A stretch of 64,000 nucleotides of DNA, taken from positions 17,159 through 81,158 of the forward strand of contig CAXSDV010000007.1 in assembly GCA_964235945.1 (NCBI GenBank), read 5' to 3'. This document shows positions 62,793 to 64,000 of this stretch, piece after piece (positions within the stretch are counted from its first letter, which is position 1; each line of letters opens with the position of its first letter). A program made the translations under genes and the position numbers. Origin of the DNA: JASLDZ01 sp964235945 (GTDB lineage Bacteria > Pseudomonadota > Alphaproteobacteria > Caulobacterales > Caulobacteraceae). The notes below the pieces were generated by a model. That model was given only the letters and a program-made list of their open reading frames with translations. It searched no databases and was not told the DNA's origin.

Positions 62793-64000
62793 GTGAACGG
62801 TCCCGACCTCGACTGGTCGTCGGGCGCGCCGCGTTCGGTCGCCTTCGACGACGTTTACTACGCGGCCGGCGACGGCCTGGCCGAGAGCCGGGCGGTGTTC
62901 CTGGCCGGGTGCGGCCTGCCGGACGCCTGGGCCGGCCGCCGCCGATACACCGTGGGCGAGCTCGGCTTCGGCACGGGGCTGAACGTGCTGGCCCTGCTCG
63001 ACCTGTGGCGCCGGACGCGGCCCGCGCCCGACGCGCGCCTGCACGTGGTCTCCGTCGAGGCCCACCCGATGGGCGCGCCGGACGCGGCGCGCGCCCTCGC
63101 CCCCTGGCCCGAACTGGCCGATCTCGCCGCGCCGCTCCTCGCCGCCTGGCCGAACGACGGGCGCGGCGCGCGGCGCGGCGGCCTCCGCGTCGACTGGCCC
63201 GACCTCGGCGCGCGGCTGGACCTGCGGATCGACGACGCCCTGACCGCGGTGGAAGGCTGGGAGGGCCGGGCGGACGCCTGGTTCCTCGACGGCTTCGCCC
63301 CCGCCCGCAACCCGGCCATGTGGAGCCCCGCCCTGTTGTCGGCGGTGGCCGCGCGCACCGCTCCCGGCGGGCGCCTCGCCACCTTCACCGTGGCGGGCGC
63401 GGTGCGCCGGGCCCTGGCCGAGGCGGGCCTGGAGGTCGCCAAGCTCCCGGGTCACGGCCGCAAGAAGCAGCGGCTGGAGGCGCGCGTTTCTGGTTCGCCG
63501 CCGCCCGACGACGCCCCGCCGCGGGTGGCGGTGGTGGGCGGCGGGATCGCCGCCGCCGCCCTGCTGCGCGCCCTGGTCGCCGAGGGGCTGGAGGTGGTGC
63601 AGGTCGCCTCGGACGCGACCGGCCCCGCCGCCTCCGCCAACGCCGCCGCCCTGGTGACGCCCCGGCTGGACGCGGGGCTCGGCGTCGCCGCGCGCCTGCA
63701 CGCGGAGGCGTTCGCGCGCGCGGTCGCCCTCTACGCCGGCGAGATCCCGGGCGCCGTGCTGGCCCGCGGCGTCCTCCAGCTCGCGCGCACGCCCCGGGAC
63801 GCCGACCGCTTCGCCCGTCTCGCCGCGTGGGACGGCTTCGCCCCCGGCGGCCTGGAGCCGCTCGACCCGGACGCGGCGGCCCTCGCCCTGGAGGAGGCGT
63901 ACGCCCCCGCCGCCCTGCGCCTGCGCGACGCGCTCACGGTCGAGCCCGGTTCGTTGGTGGACGCCTGGTCGCGCGGCGTCCGCCGGGTGGAGGGCGCCGT
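62793..64000 (+). CDS. mnmC: Bifunctional tRNA mnm5s2U biosynthesis protein MnmC, truncated by the window
   Basis: The first 402 codons of a gene that continues past the right edge. The N-terminal half is a methyltransferase (FDDVYYAAGDGLAESRAVFL, SAM site GELGFGTGLNVLALL, WFLDGFAPARNPAMW). The second half begins an FAD-dependent oxidoreductase (VAVVGGGIAAAALLRALVAE, SANAAALVTPRLDAG). MnmC removes the carboxymethyl group from cmnm5s2U34 and then methylates it in tRNA wobble position. The start is GTG at 62793 (VNGPDLDWSSG), just after the preceding terminator. No stop occurs before 64000. Confidence 0.93.
   Translation, partial: MNGPDLDWSSGAPRSVAFDDVYYAAGDGLAESRAVFLAGCGLPDAWAGRRRYTVGELGFGTGLNVLALLDLWRRTRPAPDARLHVVSVEAHPMGAPDAARALAPWPELADLAAPLLAAWPNDGRGARRGGLRVDWPDLGARLDLRIDDALTAVEGWEGRADAWFLDGFAPARNPAMWSPALLSAVAARTAPGGRLATFTVAGAVRRALAEAGLEVAKLPGHGRKKQRLEARVSGSPPPDDAPPRVAVVGGGIAAAALLRALVAEGLEVVQVASDATGPAASANAAALVTPRLDAGLGVAARLHAEAFARAVALYAGEIPGAVLARGVLQLARTPRDADRFARLAAWDGFAPGGLEPLDPDAAALALEEAYAPAALRLRDALTVEPGSLVDAWSRGVRRVEGA

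Overview
The window is gene-dense, very GC-rich DNA (above 70% by eye) from an alphaproteobacterium, most likely Caulobacteraceae. The best evidence is a PodJ-like polar organiser (12703-15531) whose N-terminus, coiled coil, single membrane segment and Sel1 repeats match the Caulobacter architecture. Upstream of it lie a perfect CtrA-type box (TTAA-N7-TTAA) and three clustered GANTC (CcrM) sites. DUF2794, the CtaB/CoxF/CtaG/CtaE oxidase cluster and the PhoR/PhoU/PhoB and Pst genes also fit. No tRNA, rRNA, CRISPR array, insertion sequence or prophage was seen. The sequence is a scaffold: a 100-N gap sits at 6775-6874. Both ends of the window cut genes.

Layout. 1-4.4 kb (minus): a truncated membrane protein, pth, rplY, a secreted unknown, prs and a second secreted unknown. 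4.6-6.7 kb (plus): pabB and a pabC-like aminotransferase, then the gap. 6.9-12 kb (minus): gyrB, recF and dnaN, with a 35-residue membrane ORF on the plus strand between recF and dnaN next to a palindrome-rich promoter region. 12.2-15.5 kb: DUF3429 and podJ. 15.8-20.8 kb: a serine hydrolase, rarD, asd, a GNAT acetyltransferase and ccmB/ccmA. 21-25.3 kb (plus): acnA, DUF1223, DUF2794, with several strong hairpins between them. 25.3-30.5 kb: a Bax-inhibitor-1 protein, thpR, DUF2256, two hotdog thioesterases, an M16 peptidase and thrC. 30.5-37.5 kb (minus): the aa3 oxidase block ctaC-ctaD-(terminator)-ctaB-coxF-ctaG-ctaE-DUF983-SURF1. 37.7-40.3 kb: an unknown gene, apaG, metZ and a small secreted protein.

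40.3-57 kb is phosphate-centred. PhoR, PhoU and PhoB (minus) are separated from pstSCAB (plus) by about 8.4 kb. That interval holds a sulfate-binding protein, a lipoprotein, an atypical-composition GH1 glycosidase, galM, an EEP-family phosphodiesterase, two secreted proteins and a phospholipase D-like enzyme divergent from pstS. A Pho-box-like element precedes phoU. 57-64 kb: xseA, an ABC1/UbiB kinase-like protein, an alpha/beta hydrolase, motA without motB, an Asn/Thr-rich repeat lipoprotein with a clear terminator, and the first 402 codons of mnmC.

Most genes are housekeeping and packed into operons with 4-bp GTGA or ATGA overlaps. I did not find a convincing wholly new multi-gene system. 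The points most worth a second look are the likely tandem-repeat origin of the assembly gap, the CtrA/CcrM-type control region of podJ, the rearranged Pho locus with a linked phospholipase D, the two genes that appear to need CTG starts, the structured intergenic region at 24.6-24.8 kb, and the palindromic promoter and micro-ORF beside recF.
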